A stretch of 64,000 bases of DNA from positions 70,466,421-70,530,420 of the forward strand of contig NC_077246.1 of the NCBI RefSeq assembly GCF_947179165.1, read 5' to 3'. Numbering within the stretch: the stretch's first letter is position 1; each line of letters starts with the position of its first letter. Below the pieces are notes generated by a model. The model searched no databases, was not told the DNA's origin, and saw nothing but the letters and a program-made list of their open reading frames with translations. This DNA is from Solanum dulcamara. Taxonomy: Eukaryota; Streptophyta; Magnoliopsida; Solanales; Solanaceae. Of this stretch, positions 31,901-44,125 are shown piece by piece. The position numbers were made by a program, and so were the translations under genes.

Positions 31901-34900
31901 CTCGTGGAAGTAGAGAGGTAGATTGTTTTCGAAAGACCCTCGGCTCAAGTGAAGAAGAAGGAGATAGTGAAGAAAATATAGTAAGTAACAAGGAAATAGT
32001 GCAAACTCTACCCCAAGGGAGCAAAAACAACAACAAAATAGTTCGATAATCGAAATCCAATAAATAACATGCTAGGATAGATTATTGAAAATTAGAATAA
32101 ACAATGCTAAAATCAAAAACAAGAACTACAATAATACAACTAGTGCAATGGCAAACACCAACCCTCCTAAGCAATACAACACTACACTACCTACTAACCT
32201 GCTATCCTAATATGTCCTCTGCACCTTCCTATCTAAGGTCATGTCCTTGAAAACCTGAAGTTGCATCATATCTTGTCTTATCATCTCTCCCCAATACTTC
32301 ATTTGCCTACCTCTGCCTCTCCTCATACCCTCTATAATTAACCTCCCGCATCTCTTCACTGGTGCGTCTATGCATCTCCTCTTCACATGTCCAAATTATC
32401 TTAATCATGCTCCTCTCATCTTATCCACCACGGAGGCCATTCCTACCTTATCTTGAATATCCGTATTTCTAATCTTATCGCTTCTAGTATGGCCACATCC
32501 ACCTCAACATCCTCATCTCAACAACATGCATCATTTGGACATGGGGTGTTTTGACTGGTCAACACTCCGTTCCATACAATAATGTCGGCCTAACCACCAC
32601 TCTGTAGAATTTACCTTTGAGTTTTGGCTTCACTTCCACACCTACCTCATGCATCACAGCACCGAGTTTGCACTCCACATACTCTATTTTAGTCTTGCTC
32701 AACCGGAACCATTTAGTCTCCAAAGTTTGTCTCCACACCTCTAACTTAGCATTAACTCTATTACGCGTCTCATTACTATGACATCCGTAAATAGTCGAGG
32801 TGCGCACAAGATAGCCCAAGCACCACCATCATAAAAAAGGTACAAGGGTCAACTCTCTAATTCTCAGAACAAAGCGACATAAACATCTTGTACATGTTCA
32901 TTGACCCCAACTTGGTGTATATCGGTGAAACTTTTTGACTTATTAAAAAGAATCTATTATTTTGTATGGATCACTCATGATTGACTTTTCTAAAAGATAA
33001 AATACATTTGGAAACTACAAAAAAGAAGTACGAGAAATCACTATTTTTATTTTTAAAATAGGTAATGTTATTTTTATCGACTAACATGAGGATCTTTTGC
33101 GTTAATGGTTTTCCATTTAACATTTTAGCAATCTGTATGCTTACAAGTTTTTTTGCATTCCTTAGAGATCTGTAGTTAAATCAATCTTGCCCATTAGATT
33201 TTATGGCATGTAATTGGTGCCCAATTTTTGAAGGTCTTCAAATGATGGTCTTAATGTTGTAAAAAAAGAAACAGAAAAAGAAGGAGAGGTATGTTTCTTT
33301 AGTGTAGTTGGTTCCTGTTGATCTAGTCATGTAAGAGCTCTATTCGTTGGCATTTGTTACCTGACCATCAAATGGAAAATGAGAAATGAAGACTGAGAGA
33401 GTAGTGTATCTAATACTCTTCTTGTTGTACTTGCAAGCCACACTTGATGATGATAGTTATTTTGAAATTTTTTCACTTGGTATTTGTTCTAATTGTTTGT
33501 GATATTTAACGTAGTATTTTTTAACAGTCAAGTTACCTAACAAAGATTACATTTTTCACAGCTTGCCTTGACCATTCTATATATTGCGGGGGGTGTTTTT
33601 GTTGCTGGTTGGATTGGTAAGCTAAAATTGCTCAAGTTTTATTATTGTCCATTTAAAGTTTCTCTTATCATTTGTTTTAATTAATCTCTCTCTGATAGAG
33701 GTATCATGTTGGATTCTTACCGGAGAAAGGCAGACTGCGGTGATCAGATCAAGATATGTTCAAGTATTACTGAATCAAGATATGAGTTTTTTTGATACCT
33801 ATGGAAACAATGGAGACATTGTGAGCCAAGTTTTGAGTGATGTGCTACTTATTCAATCTGCTCTTAGTGAAAAAGTATGTTCAGCCTTCTTTATCTTCTT
33901 CGCTTGACTTCGAAAATGGCTTCTCACCTTATCTTAACTGTGCTACGACAGGTTGGGAACTATATTCATAACATGGCTACTTTTTTCAGTGGCCTTGTTA
34001 TTGGATTTGTCAATTGCTGGCAAATTGCCCTTATAACTTTAGCGACTGGCCCTTTCATTGTCGCTGCTGGGGGAATATCAAATATATTTCTTCACAGACT
34101 TGCAGAGAACATTCAGGATGCATATGCTGAAGCAGCAAGTATAGCTGAACAGGTCTGGTTTTCTCCATTATTGATCTGATTATTCTCCCATCGTGAAACT
34201 CTTGCTCTTTGTAGTGAAATTTAAAAATTTATTAATGTGTGGACTTTTAGCAATCAATGATGATTTGTGATTCTTTAAACTCAATTAATGTAGCTATGTA
34301 GATGAATGGCATTGTTTTACATAATTTTCGGTGGATCAGGTGCTAACAGTTGCAGCATTCCACAACCAAAAAAAAAAAAAGAAAGAGGAAAAAAGAGATG
34401 AAAGGAAAAGCAGAAAAGAACTGAGAATTTCCGTGCTTCCCTTTTAACACTGTAGACGATAAATAACAATCTGTTCCGGAAGGACTGTGATGCCTTTTTT
34501 GCATTCTTTTTTCTTTGATAAAGAATAGGGAGCTTTTCGACACGAATATGCACTATTTTAAGGAAATTTGGGAGGAACAAAATTAATCATCAATAATCTT
34601 TTTTTGTGAGGCAATCATCAATAATTCTCTTGAAGACAAATAGAGGAAAGTGTTCTTCCTTCTCTTAAACTTGGCTTACATAAAATGATGGTAATACCCA
34701 GGTATTTATAGGAGTTCTTCTAACATGTACTTAGTCTAGTACATGTGTCATAATTCAATTATTGACCTTTTTCCTTTCCAAATTCAGGTTCAAAATTTTA
34801 CCTGCATTCTTACATTAATTTCCTAACATTCTAGTTATCTTCTAGCACCCCCTTTAAACTCGATTTATCACTCCAAGAGATGCTGTGGAAGATATTAATC

Positions 34901-37900
34901 TTTATTGGAGATGACAACAACTTGGTGACCTCAATTTCCTTCTTGATTCTTTCTCTACCTCGTCCCGTCTGCAGCTTCTTTGATGCAAGCACACTTATCA
35001 TCTCTTTCCTTTAAGAAAACAATGCTTGCAAAGCTTGTTCAATGATACTTGTTTTGTTTTCTTCAGGATTTCCTTTTCTGCTTGCAAAACCCCTCTAAGT
35101 TCTGTTATGGTCTCTTAGAATCAATATCCCTGGACTTTTTAGTAGTGACAATAATATAACTAAATCTTGAAGTCAGAGATTGTCGGTGTTCTGCAATGAA
35201 CCCCTTCATTATTCGAGTCATCTCCATATATTCTCTTCATCATCATCCTTATTTTGTCTTGAATTTCACAGAAAGAAACCTTCTCAAATATCTCATCATC
35301 AATTCTTGCTAGATGCAAGTGGGGATTTTCTTATCAATCATTCTCATGGGCCATGGCAGTGACGTCATCTGATACCTCTACTCGAGATCCATCATCGTAT
35401 AGCTACTCCATAAGCATCTACTTTGTCATGGTTGATCCTCTTGTCCGGGTCCTTACCATCAAAATAATCATTCAAAAGTTTAACTTTTGAAATCTTGGTA
35501 GTTCTATTTATCTGGTACTTCTCTAGCTTAGCATCCTCATACCTATAATATAGCTAATTTGGTCCACATTCATTTCAATTTGAGGTTTTAGTTTTCAATT
35601 CTTAAATTTTATTTTTATTTTTCCACATGTTTCTCAAGACATATGGCTCTGATGCCAAATGTTGAGAAATTTGAGGAGCACGTTCAAGTCACTGACTTTC
35701 TCTAGAAAACAAGTGGAGGGAAGTAGTCTTCCTTACTTCTTCAACTCGGCTAGTTGGCTTTGATAAAATGGTTATAATACGGTATCTAGGTACTTATTGG
35801 ACATCTTCTAACATTTACCTAGTCTAATACATGTATCAAAACTGAATACTAGAATTTTCCCCTCCCAAGTACATGTACAATATCCTACACACATAAATTA
35901 ATTCCGTAATACATAAAAAAGGGGGCAGCCCGGTGCACAAAGTAATTCCGTAATACATGAACTGAATATATTCATGTACAAGATGAAGAGTCAAAGAAGT
36001 TTATTAGCAGTAGGCGCACACACCAGTAGAGAGTCTCCCTGTGGGAAGTAATTAAAAATGGCTTTCAATTAAGTTGATTTCTGTTATATCTCCCATTGTC
36101 CATCATCTTCATAAAACAGCAAACCCATGATTCTGTCATTGATAAAAATTTACTCTTCAACCATGCTATGCCTCATAGATGAAGCTGAAAATATAGATAA
36201 ATTGAGTTGCCAGTGCCAGATAATGTACTTATACATGGTAAAATAACACATTTCATGCTGTTCAAGGCATGATGAGGTATTGGTCTCTGTATGGATCAGC
36301 TAGAGTTACGGATATTTGGATTTGAATTTAAATGCCTATGGGGAGTTTCCTTCAACTTCCCTTTCATATGATGCAGGCAGTTTCTTATATTAGGACATTG
36401 TATGCATTCACAAATGAAACTTTGGCCAAGTATTCATATGCTACCTCGCTACAAGCTACACTGAGGTATGGTATATTAATAAGTCTTGTGCAAGGACTTG
36501 GACTTGGCTTCACATACGGGCTTGCAATTTGTTCCTGTGCCTTGCAACTGTGGGTTGGAAGATTCCTGGTCACACATGGAAAAGCTCATGGTGGTGAAGT
36601 TGTTACAGCTCTATTTGCTGTAATTCTAAGTGGCCTGTGAGTATCTCTTTCACATATCTTACTCTCCTCCCTCATATGTCGTACTAAAGTAATGCAATCC
36701 ACCAATTCCTTTGATACAGTGGGCTGAATCAAGCAGCGACAAACTTTTACTCTTTTGAACAAGGGAGAATCGCAGCGTATAGGCTTTTTGAAATGATAAG
36801 TCGTTCGTCCTCCGTTGCTAATAATGAAGGAACCACCCTTCCTTCTGTGCAAGGAAACATTGAATTCCGAAATGTATATTTCAGCTACCTCTCTCGCCCT
36901 GAAATTCCTATCTTGAGTGGATTTTATCTCACTGTACCTGCTAAAAAGGCTGTAGCCCTTGTTGGCAGAAATGGTTCCGGCAAAAGTAGTATTATACCAC
37001 TTATGGAGCGGTTTTATGATCCTACATTAGGTAATATTACGATTTCAGTTCTCTTCGGTGAGTTGCATATTCCTTGAAGCAAGCTAAAATATGATATTCT
37101 CTACTGATATATTACTTGCAGGGGAAGTCCTGTTAGATGGGGAAAACATCAAAAACCTGAAGCTGGAATGGCTAAGAAGCCGAATTGGCTTAGTCACCCA
37201 GGAACCTGCCTTGCTAAGTCTGAGCATCAGAGATAACATTGCTTATGGACGAGATGCTACTTCAGATCAAATTGAAGAAGCTGCTAAAATAGCACATGCC
37301 CATACGTTTATTAGCTCACTGGAGGGAGGATATGAGACTCAGGTATCTTGCAGTTGTCACAGTTCTTTCATATGTTCAACTGTTTCGCCTTTTGTGATAC
37401 TTAACTTTTCCTACTTACTATTTCTTGTAGGTGGGTAGGACTGGTCTAACTTTGACCGAAGAGCAAAAAATTAAACTTTCTGTTGCTAGGGCCGTTCTTT
37501 CGAATCCTTCTATCCTTCTTCTTGATGAGGTTACTGGTGGACTTGATTTTGAAGCTGAGAAATCTGTTCAGGGAGCGCTGGATCTCCTCATGTTGGGGAG
37601 ATCAACTATAATAATAGCAAGGAGACTTAGTCTTATCCGAAATGCTGATTACATTGCCGTGATGGAGGAAGGTCAATTAGTTGAAATGGGAACACATGAT
37701 GAACTGATAGCACTGGATGGCCTCTATGCCGAGCTTCTTAAATGTGAAGAGGCAGCAAAACTCCCTCGCAGGTGAGTGTTTGCTATAGCTTTGCATTACA
37801 AGGTTACTTGGTGATATACAAGTCCCCCTTTTTCCCGAAAATTATCCTTGTAATTTGTTTTCCGTTTTTAGATTAATGACCAATACTTAGTTACATGCCT

Positions 37901-40668
37901 TTGCTCACATCATTCAGGATGCCAATGAGAAACCACAAGGGGACTGCAGTGTTTCAAGTTGAAAAAGATTCTTCAGCTAGTCATAGCTTCCAAGAACCTT
38001 CTTCTCCAAAGATGATGAAATCACCATCTCTTCAAAGGGTTTCTGGTGCCCATACATTTTGGGCAGCAGATGTTACATTTAGTTCTCAAGAATCTCCCCA
38101 CAACCGTAGCCCGCCACCGGAGCAAATGGTTGAGAATGGTATTCCCTTGGATTCAGCTGATAAAGAACCATCAATAAGAAGGCAGGATAGCTTTGAGATG
38201 AGACTGCCAGAGCTTCCTAAGATTGACGTTCAATCTGCAAATCGGAAGATGTCCAACAATTCCGATCCCGAATCACCTGTCTCACCACTCTTGACATCTG
38301 ATCCCAAAAATGAGCGTTCTCACTCACAAACTTTTAGTCGTCCAAACAGTGAGTTTGATGACTTCCCTATTACATCCGAAGAAACAAAGGATACAGAGAA
38401 TCGAGAACCACCATCTTTCTGGAGACTTGTTGAGCTTAGCCTTGCAGAGTGGCTTTATGCTCTACTAGGGAGCACGGGCGCTGCAATATTTGGTTCCTTT
38501 AATCCCCTCCTGGCATACGTCATTGCATTAATTGTAACAGCATATTACAGAACAGATGATAAGCATCACTTACGTCGAGATGTTGACAGGTGGTGCCTCA
38601 TCATAGCCTGTATGGGTGTAGTGACTGTATTTGCCAATTTTCTGCAGCACTTCTATTTTGGTATAATGGGAGAGAAAATGACTGAGCGAGTTCGGAGGAT
38701 GATGTTTTCCGGTAATGACTAATTTCAATTAGTTACTGTTCCTTACATTGTTTGTTTTAGGTTTGTACTAGTGTAAATATATGTATTTTTAATGATCATA
38801 ATTAGTTGTCTCATGAATACTGATGCTTTTTTCTGATGTTCTTGTTCGTCAACAGCAATGCTTCGCAATGAAGTCGGGTGGTTTGACGAGGAGGAGAATA
38901 GTGCTGATAATCTATCAATGCGCTTGGCAAATGATGCTACATTTGTGCGTGCTGCTTTCAGCAATCGGCTGTCCATATTCATACAAGATACTTCAGCTGT
39001 TATTGTGGCTATTCTTATTGGGATGCTACTTCAGTGGCGGTTGGCACTCGTGGCATTAGCCACTCTTCCTGTTCTTACCGTGTCTGCTGTTGCACAGGTT
39101 TGTTTCAGCTGTAGAATGTCACAACTTAGTCACTTATTCATACACAGCAGAAAAATGTATTTCATATTTTTATAGCAAGCTTATCTTAAAACATCCTGAG
39201 GTGACTTTCCTTGAAGAAACCAGATTGTCTTTTTGTCTTCTCTCCTATTCCCATAAAACAATAAAGTTGGTGTTGTAGAGTTCCAGTCCTGCAAAAAGGC
39301 TAGTTAAAATGTAGAGTCTACTTTATGGCAATCAATTTTTCAAATTACCATCCCTTCGTTCTCTAAAGTTTTAAGAACTATTCAATATTCGCAGTCCTTT
39401 CTACCAGGCACTCACTTAGATCTGAACTTAATTTGCAGAAATTGTGGCTTGCTGGGTTGTCAAAGGGTATTCAGGAGATGCATAGGAAGGCATCATTGGT
39501 CCTTGAGGATGCTGTTAGAAATATCTATACAGTTGTAGCATTCTGTGCTGGTGATAAGGTAATGGAGCTCTACAGGTCGCAACTACAGAAGATATTTACG
39601 AAAAGCTTCCTGCATGGTGTGGCAATTGGTTTTGCTTTTGGCTTTTCACAGTTTCTTCTTTTTGGTTGCAATGCTCTTCTCCTTTGGTATACTGCACTCA
39701 CTGTAAAGAATAAGCACATGAATCTAACTACAGCGCTCAAGGAGTTCATGGTGTTCTCATTTGCATCTTTTGCACTTGTTGAGCCTTTTGGGTTGGCTCC
39801 ATATATTCTCAAAAGAAGAAAATCTCTGACCTCAGTATTCGAAATAATTGACCGAGCACCAAAGATTGATCCAGATGACAACTCAGCCTTAAAACCGCCA
39901 AATGTCTATGGAAGCATTGAGTTGAAAAATATTGATTTCTCATATCCATCTCGACCAGAAGTCCTGGTATTGAGCAATTTTACTCTCAAAGTCAACGGAG
40001 GGCAAACTGTAGCTGTGGTGGGGGTTTCCGGCTCAGGAAAGAGCACAATTATATCTCTAATAGAGAGGTTTTATGACCCTGTTGCTGGTCAGGTTTTACT
40101 TGATGGCCGTGATTTAAAGTCATACAATTTGAGATGGTTGAGGAACCATTTAGGACTTGTTCAGCAGGAACCGATTATCTTCTCAACCACCATTAGGGAA
40201 AACATAATCTATGCAAGGCACAATGCTAGTGAAGCTGAGATGAAAGAAGCAGCTAGAATAGCAAATGCTCATCATTTCATTAGCAGTTTGCCTCATGGTT
40301 ATGACACACATGTTGGGATGAGGGGGGTAGATCTGACTCCTGGGCAGAAGCAAAGAATTGCTATAGCTCGTGTTGTTCTGAAGAATGCGCCTATTCTGTT
40401 ATTAGATGAAGCAAGCTCCTCTATTGAATCTGAGTCGAGCCGAGTGATACAGGAGGCTCTTGATACTCTGATCATGGGAAACAAGACAACTATTTTAATT
40501 GCTCACCGAGCTGCCATGATGAGGCATGTTGACAACATAGTTGTACTTAATGGAGGGAGGATTGTTGAGGAAGGTACCCATGATACACTGATGTCAAAAA
40601 ATGGTTTGTATGTCCGCCTGATGCAACCTCACTTTGGAAAGGGATTGCGTCAACATAGACTTGTTTAA
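25948..40668 (+). CDS. full-size ABCB transporter, ABCB6/ABCB20 type (auxin-transporter clade)
   Basis: Eleven exons: 25948-26322, 33562-33616, 33699-33874, 33952-34152, 36377-36636, 36720-37030, 37122-37342, 37431-37771, 37918-38711, 38856-39097, 39439-40668. They join in frame to 1401 residues; every intron is GT-AG. Layout is TMD1-NBD1-linker-TMD2-NBD2. The acidic N-terminus 'MMVQRGLFGWSPPHIQP' is diagnostic for the ABCB6/20 pair. NBD1: Walker A 'GRNGSGKSS' near residue 437, degenerate signature 'LTEEQ' near 541, Walker B 'ILLLDEV' near 561, and Arg in place of the H-loop His ('IARRLS', near 595). NBD2: Walker A 'GVSGSGKST' near 1186, 'LTPGQKQ' near 1290, 'LLLDEA' near 1312, H-loop His in 'IAHRAA' near 1345. 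A plasma-membrane exporter; Arabidopsis ABCB6/20 act in auxin transport, so the substrate here is inferred. The ATG at 25948 is chosen because it opens the conserved N-terminus. Confidence 0.95.
28585..28650. repeat. short tandem duplication in ABCB intron 1
   Basis: A roughly 37-base unit containing 'GGAAACATATCTTT' and 'AAAACTTAAAAACTAT' is present twice in direct orientation. Confidence 0.75.
29041..29371 (+). mobile_element. LINE/SINE 3' tail fragment
   Basis: Shows 'CTTGAGCCGAGGGTCTATTG', 'GAAACAACCTCCCTACC' and 'GGTGAGGTCTGCATATACGG', ending in TTGTTGTTG. These are the common 3' ends of Solanaceae retroposons. Confidence 0.65.
30440..30600. repeat. tandem duplication of about 83 bp
   Basis: Two copies of a block with 'TGTAGCRGKAAGATACTGTG', 'TAATGTTTGTCATGTGAA' and 'TAATCACTTCAATTTT' lie head to tail in ABCB intron 1, differing at a few bases. 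Confidence 0.85.
30700..30925 (-). mobile_element. tRNA-derived SINE
   Basis: On the minus strand it begins near 30925 with 'GGGTGTGGCCTAGTGGTCAA' (box A), has a box B like 'TTCAAATCCC', then 'CACTAGGTGATTTCTTGTC', and ends '...CGACACCACGGTT' near 30707. About 220 bp, well preserved. Confidence 0.72.
31684..31816 (+). mobile_element. truncated SINE of the same family
   Basis: Starts 'CAAGGGTGTGTCCTAATGG' and includes 'TACTAGGTAATTTCTTCTC' and 'AAGCTTTGGTGGG'. The 3' third is missing, and it is followed directly by an inverted LINE tail. Confidence 0.6.
31817..32825 (-). mobile_element. LINE fragment with reverse-transcriptase C-terminal region
   Basis: On the minus strand a frame at 32819-32559 reads 'KLEVWRQTLETKWFRLSKTK', 'EYVECKLG' and 'PKLKGKFYRVVVRPTLLYG', the RT thumb/connection region of plant L1-like LINEs. 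Further 5'-to-3' are degraded pieces down to a 3' tail whose complement starts ACAACAACAACAACA at 31817. The large central part is missing and frames are broken. Confidence 0.78.
34600..35900 (-). mobile_element. degenerate TRIM-like or copia-derived LTR element in ABCB intron 4
   Basis: Two diverged direct repeats, about 34635-34840 and 35690-35900, share 'TCTTCTAACAT', 'CTTAGTCTAGTACATG' or its variant, and 'TTCTTCC'. Just before the right copy stands GGCTCTGATGCCA (35645-35657), near the complement of the TGGTATCAGAGC primer site, placing the element on the minus strand. A purine-tract candidate is the complement of 'TAGCACCCCCTTT' near 34845. No gag or pol is recognisable between them. 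Borders are approximate. Confidence 0.5.
35899..35958. mobile_element. micro-insertion of SINE head with 16 bp target duplication
   Basis: The 16-mer TAATTCCGTAATACAT occurs at 35899-35914 and again at 35943-35958. Between them are 28 bases: six A, then GGGGGCAGCCCGGTGCACAAAG, of which 'GGGCAGCCCGGTGCACAAAG' is the known start of a Solanaceae SINE. It is the smallest insertion of its kind in the window. Confidence 0.72.
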
Positions 40669-42089
40669 ATAGAAGCAATGTAACTGAAGATACTTCGCAT
40701 TTTCAATGAAGCTGGGAGTAATAGCAGATTCAAGTGTCCTAATCCTTAGTGTAAGATGCCGGCTTCAAACTGGTAAGATCAAGCAAAGAAAGAATGATGG
40801 AATTCTTAACACTTTGTTTGCCGTTGAGTATCACCTTTGGGTAGTGAAACTTCGGATGTAATTAGACTGATGTTCAAATTGATATCGAGGATGATAGGAT
40901 GTCAGGACTAGAACCATATTCTTTTGGAGGCAGGCCGGTTGTGTAGATCAGGATTATGCTCCGTCTCCTGATGGTATATTGATTTGTTAATTATAGAGTG
41001 GAATGAGTAGCCATAGCTTTGATCAGGTGGAGATTCTTCATTTTCTTCTGTATTCTTTCTTCCTTTCGGGTTGCGTTGTGTGTGTTGTAGTCAAGTCAAG
41101 TGCTGTTCAATTTTTTCCTGCCTAAATCCCCCCCTCCACTTTTCTGCTGTATATTTTTCTTACATGGAAGCTATATAGATGATTTCAGCATCATTTTCTG
41201 CCTGTATAAAGGTGTTACAAAAATTTGGTCTTTTGGAGTACTTAAGTTTTGGTATGGGAATATGCATAATGTTGTATAACAATGTCCGAATGAAGTAAAT
41301 TAGTAAATTTAGAATCACAGGGGTAATATGTTTCTCTTATGGAGAAAACTAGAGATTTTTGTTCGTTTTTTTTTTTTACCAAAAATGTATGTCATCTCAC
41401 AAATTTCAGTTACATAGATGTCCGTAAATGACATTCTCGTATGTCGGTTGTTACATTGATTACATTTTGAGGTGACAAAATTAGTACATCAAAACATTAT
41501 TCGTCCAATCTGCTTTTAGCTCATGTAGATTTGTCTAAATTCAGTCAAATGATGTCCCTCAATAACATTTGAATGTGCATTTTGCATATTTTTGGCACTC
41601 CTACGAACTAAGCACCAATGGAATTTTTAATCAAAGATTATATATTTTGGTGAAAAATAATAATCAAAACCAGACATATTCACCGTTTTCAAGTGCTCGA
41701 ATAGAATGATTTAAGAACTTATTTCAAGGTTATCCATCAACTTTAAGTATGAATTATATACCTAAAAGATGTCTCTTTATATCTATTAATCCAGATTCAC
41801 GTCACATAGAACTATTCCACCAGTGGCATAATACATGAAGACAATGAAATTATTCACTTCCTTCCACAATAATTACAAAAAACTTCCACCAGGCCTCTCT
41901 ATCTTCTCACTAACTACAATCTTAGCTCAAAATTCGAAAAAATCCACACAAATTCGGCCATGTTGTAAACAATAATAATGAAACCATAACATAACATTCA
42001 GAAAAAAAGAAATAGTTACAACATCAAAATAAATGCCATATCCGAAGCAAAGAACATGTATTAACAGTAATCAAACGGCAAAAAAACTA
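40669..42089. other. ABCB 3' flank and intergenic sequence
   Basis: The 3' untranslated region probably extends to about 41160-41230. No open frame of note follows. Confidence 0.45.
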
Positions 42090-42365
42090 CGAGATTAGTA
42101 CTAATGCTACTACAATGCAAGGAGACAACACTCGACTACCTAATAACCTTCTACCCTAATCTTCGATCTCCATAACCCCCTATCTAATGTCATGTCCTTG
42201 ATAATTTGAAGGTGCATCATGTCTTATCTAATCACCTTAGTCCAATACTTCTTCGACCGACCTCTACCTTCTTCCCTTAACGCTGCGACTGCCAACCTCT
42301 CACACTTTCCACTGCGCATCTCCTCTCGCTTTCCCGCATCTTGTCGGAGATGACGAACCATTTGA
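42090..42365 (-). mobile_element. LINE fragment
   Basis: On the plus strand 'CTACCTAATAACCTTCTACC', 'TAATGTCATGTCCTTGATAA' and 'AGTCCAATACTTCTTCGACC' are the complement of the LINE RT 3' region seen at 32160-32340. Non-functional. Confidence 0.62.
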
Positions 42366-42604
42366 TATAACAGGAAACAGAGAGATTAAAATGATGCCAT
42401 TTGTCCGGGCTATGAGTTTGTTCTGCTCCATTTATACCCCAATCAGCTTGGGATTTTGACCGGGACGTATGTAACATTTCGGTTTTGAGGTTCCGACGTA
42501 GGAACCGCCACGTGGGTCCACACTATTGATGCTTCGATCGTCACTACTTAAAATTTGATTGGTCCATAATTTAAACGGAAGATTGGTAGGCTAAAGAGTG
42601 GCTA

Positions 42605-42850
42605 CTAATAAATATAGAAATTGTAGTACCTATTTTGAGGGTAATAATAGTACCACATGAGATTTTGTAACATAAGTTCAATATCATCTAAAGATTTATT
42701 TATCAATAATGGTAAATTCCCAATAAATGGATATGTAAAAGGTCCTGCTGGAAGTTTTTTCTTAGTTTTGGAATTTGGGAAGAAGAAATTAAACAGAAAT
42801 ATGAGAGTAATGAGAATGTTTGGTTGTGTCACAAAGAAGAAAGAATTACT
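42605..42850 (-). pseudogene. cytochrome P450 N-terminal relic
   Basis: The minus-strand frame opens with a hydrophobic anchor ('ILITLIFLFNFFFP'), a lysine cluster and then the proline-rich hinge 'KKLPAGPFTYPFIGNLPLL', followed by 'SLDDIELMLQNL'. This is the start of a microsomal plant P450, nearest in style to CYP89-type enzymes as I recall them. The frame dissolves into 'YYYYPQNRYY' and stops at about residue 75 of roughly 500. No haem-binding motif or other P450 exon is visible nearby. A truncated gene relic, not functional. Confidence 0.62.
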
Positions 42851-43979
42851 TTCTGTCTTAATTTATGCTTCCTACACCGTTTTTTTCACGCAGTTTAAAG
42901 AAAAATATCATATTACTATAATTAGAAATAATTTAATTTAATTTTTTTAATTTTTAATGAAATAATTTATAATAACACAAATATTTATGATTTATTTTAG
43001 ATAATAAATTTTAACTCTTTTTTTAATATCATGAACTACATCACGTAAACAAGAGAATGAGTTATGGGCAAGTTATTTCATTGAAAAAAAAGTTTTTCTG
43101 CTGTTCAAAGGGTGACCACTTGTCCTTTCTGCCAACAAAATTCTGACTTTTTATCATTGATTTTCTGAAGGCACTGACTTCGAGCTATAACGTAACATCG
43201 TGTTAATTTCAACAAGTATATAGGTTTGGGATTCACCCTCGAAAAAATTAATTAGGATGAAACACTTTTCTAGGATTCTTTTAAGGTAAACGGGCAAATA
43301 TACATTTTAATTTTGCGATTTAGAATCATTAAAAAATATTCAAAATTATTAATCCAAATCCGCTACAAAGTCCACATCCACAAACATGTTGCGTCGACCT
43401 TGTAGCACCAAAAATAAAGAGTCTAAGCAACTTAGATCAAACACACATACAAAATTTTAATGTCTCCAAATTTTGAAGAGTACCTTTATTGTGAGAATTT
43501 TATTAGTTCATGGTAATAACAAGCAATGAGACTTTACTATGTAACCGGCAAATGAATAAACAAAAAAGCTTATAAAAAGTTTTGAGATTTTAGCGGATCA
43601 AAGGAAAGAATTTAAATAGGAATTTATAGTCGGTGAAAAAGGAAGAATCGCGAATTATTAAGATTTAGACCTTTATTAAAATCAAATAAATGAGGCTCAA
43701 CTCTAGATTTGTTTCACATTAGACACATTAAAAGGGAGAAGTGCTTTTTGCCAGAAATTTTTCTACACTCGTAACTTTTACACGATCGATTTGGTTAAGG
43801 GTGCATTGAGGCAAAGTCGATACAGAAGTTTGAGTTTATAAGTTTTAAATTATGAAAAAGAAAACTTATTGAGTTTTGAATTAATTATTTGTTTGTACCA
43901 AGTGAATTTCTTAATATAAATATATAATTTTAGCTAAAGTTATTAGGGTTTTCAATTGTTCTTGATTCCACCTGAGGAA

Positions 43980-44125
43980 GTCTCGAATAGTTTTTTTTTT
44001 GGGAGGGGGGGGGGGGGTTCACCTAATGATTTGTTATGTTTCAATTGTTCTTTGGTTTGATTGTTTTTTTTTTTGGGGTACATCGAATAGTTTGTTGTGT
44101 TTCAATTGTTCTTTGGTTTGTCTAG
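43980..44125. repeat. imperfect tandem duplication with poly-T/poly-G runs
   Basis: Two copies of a unit with 'GAATAGTTT', a long T run, then G, and 'TTTCAATTGTTCTTTGGTTTG'. The first copy carries a run of about 13 consecutive G near 44006-44018. Confidence 0.75.

Larger units (their letters stand above)
26323..33561 (+). other. intron 1 of the ABCB gene, 7.2 kb
   Basis: Unusually long for this gene family. The first 2 kb look unique and transcribed-like in composition. The remainder carries a LINE tail (29041-29371), a tandem duplication (30440-30600), SINEs (30700-30925, 31684-31816) and an inverted LINE fragment (31817-32825). Open frames within it are not genes. Confidence 0.85.

Noticed and set aside
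32559..32819. Minus-strand frame with 'PKLKGKFYRVVVRPT' as a possible gene
   Set aside because: It is a fragment of a LINE reverse transcriptase in an intron, with degraded flanks; reported as a mobile element instead.
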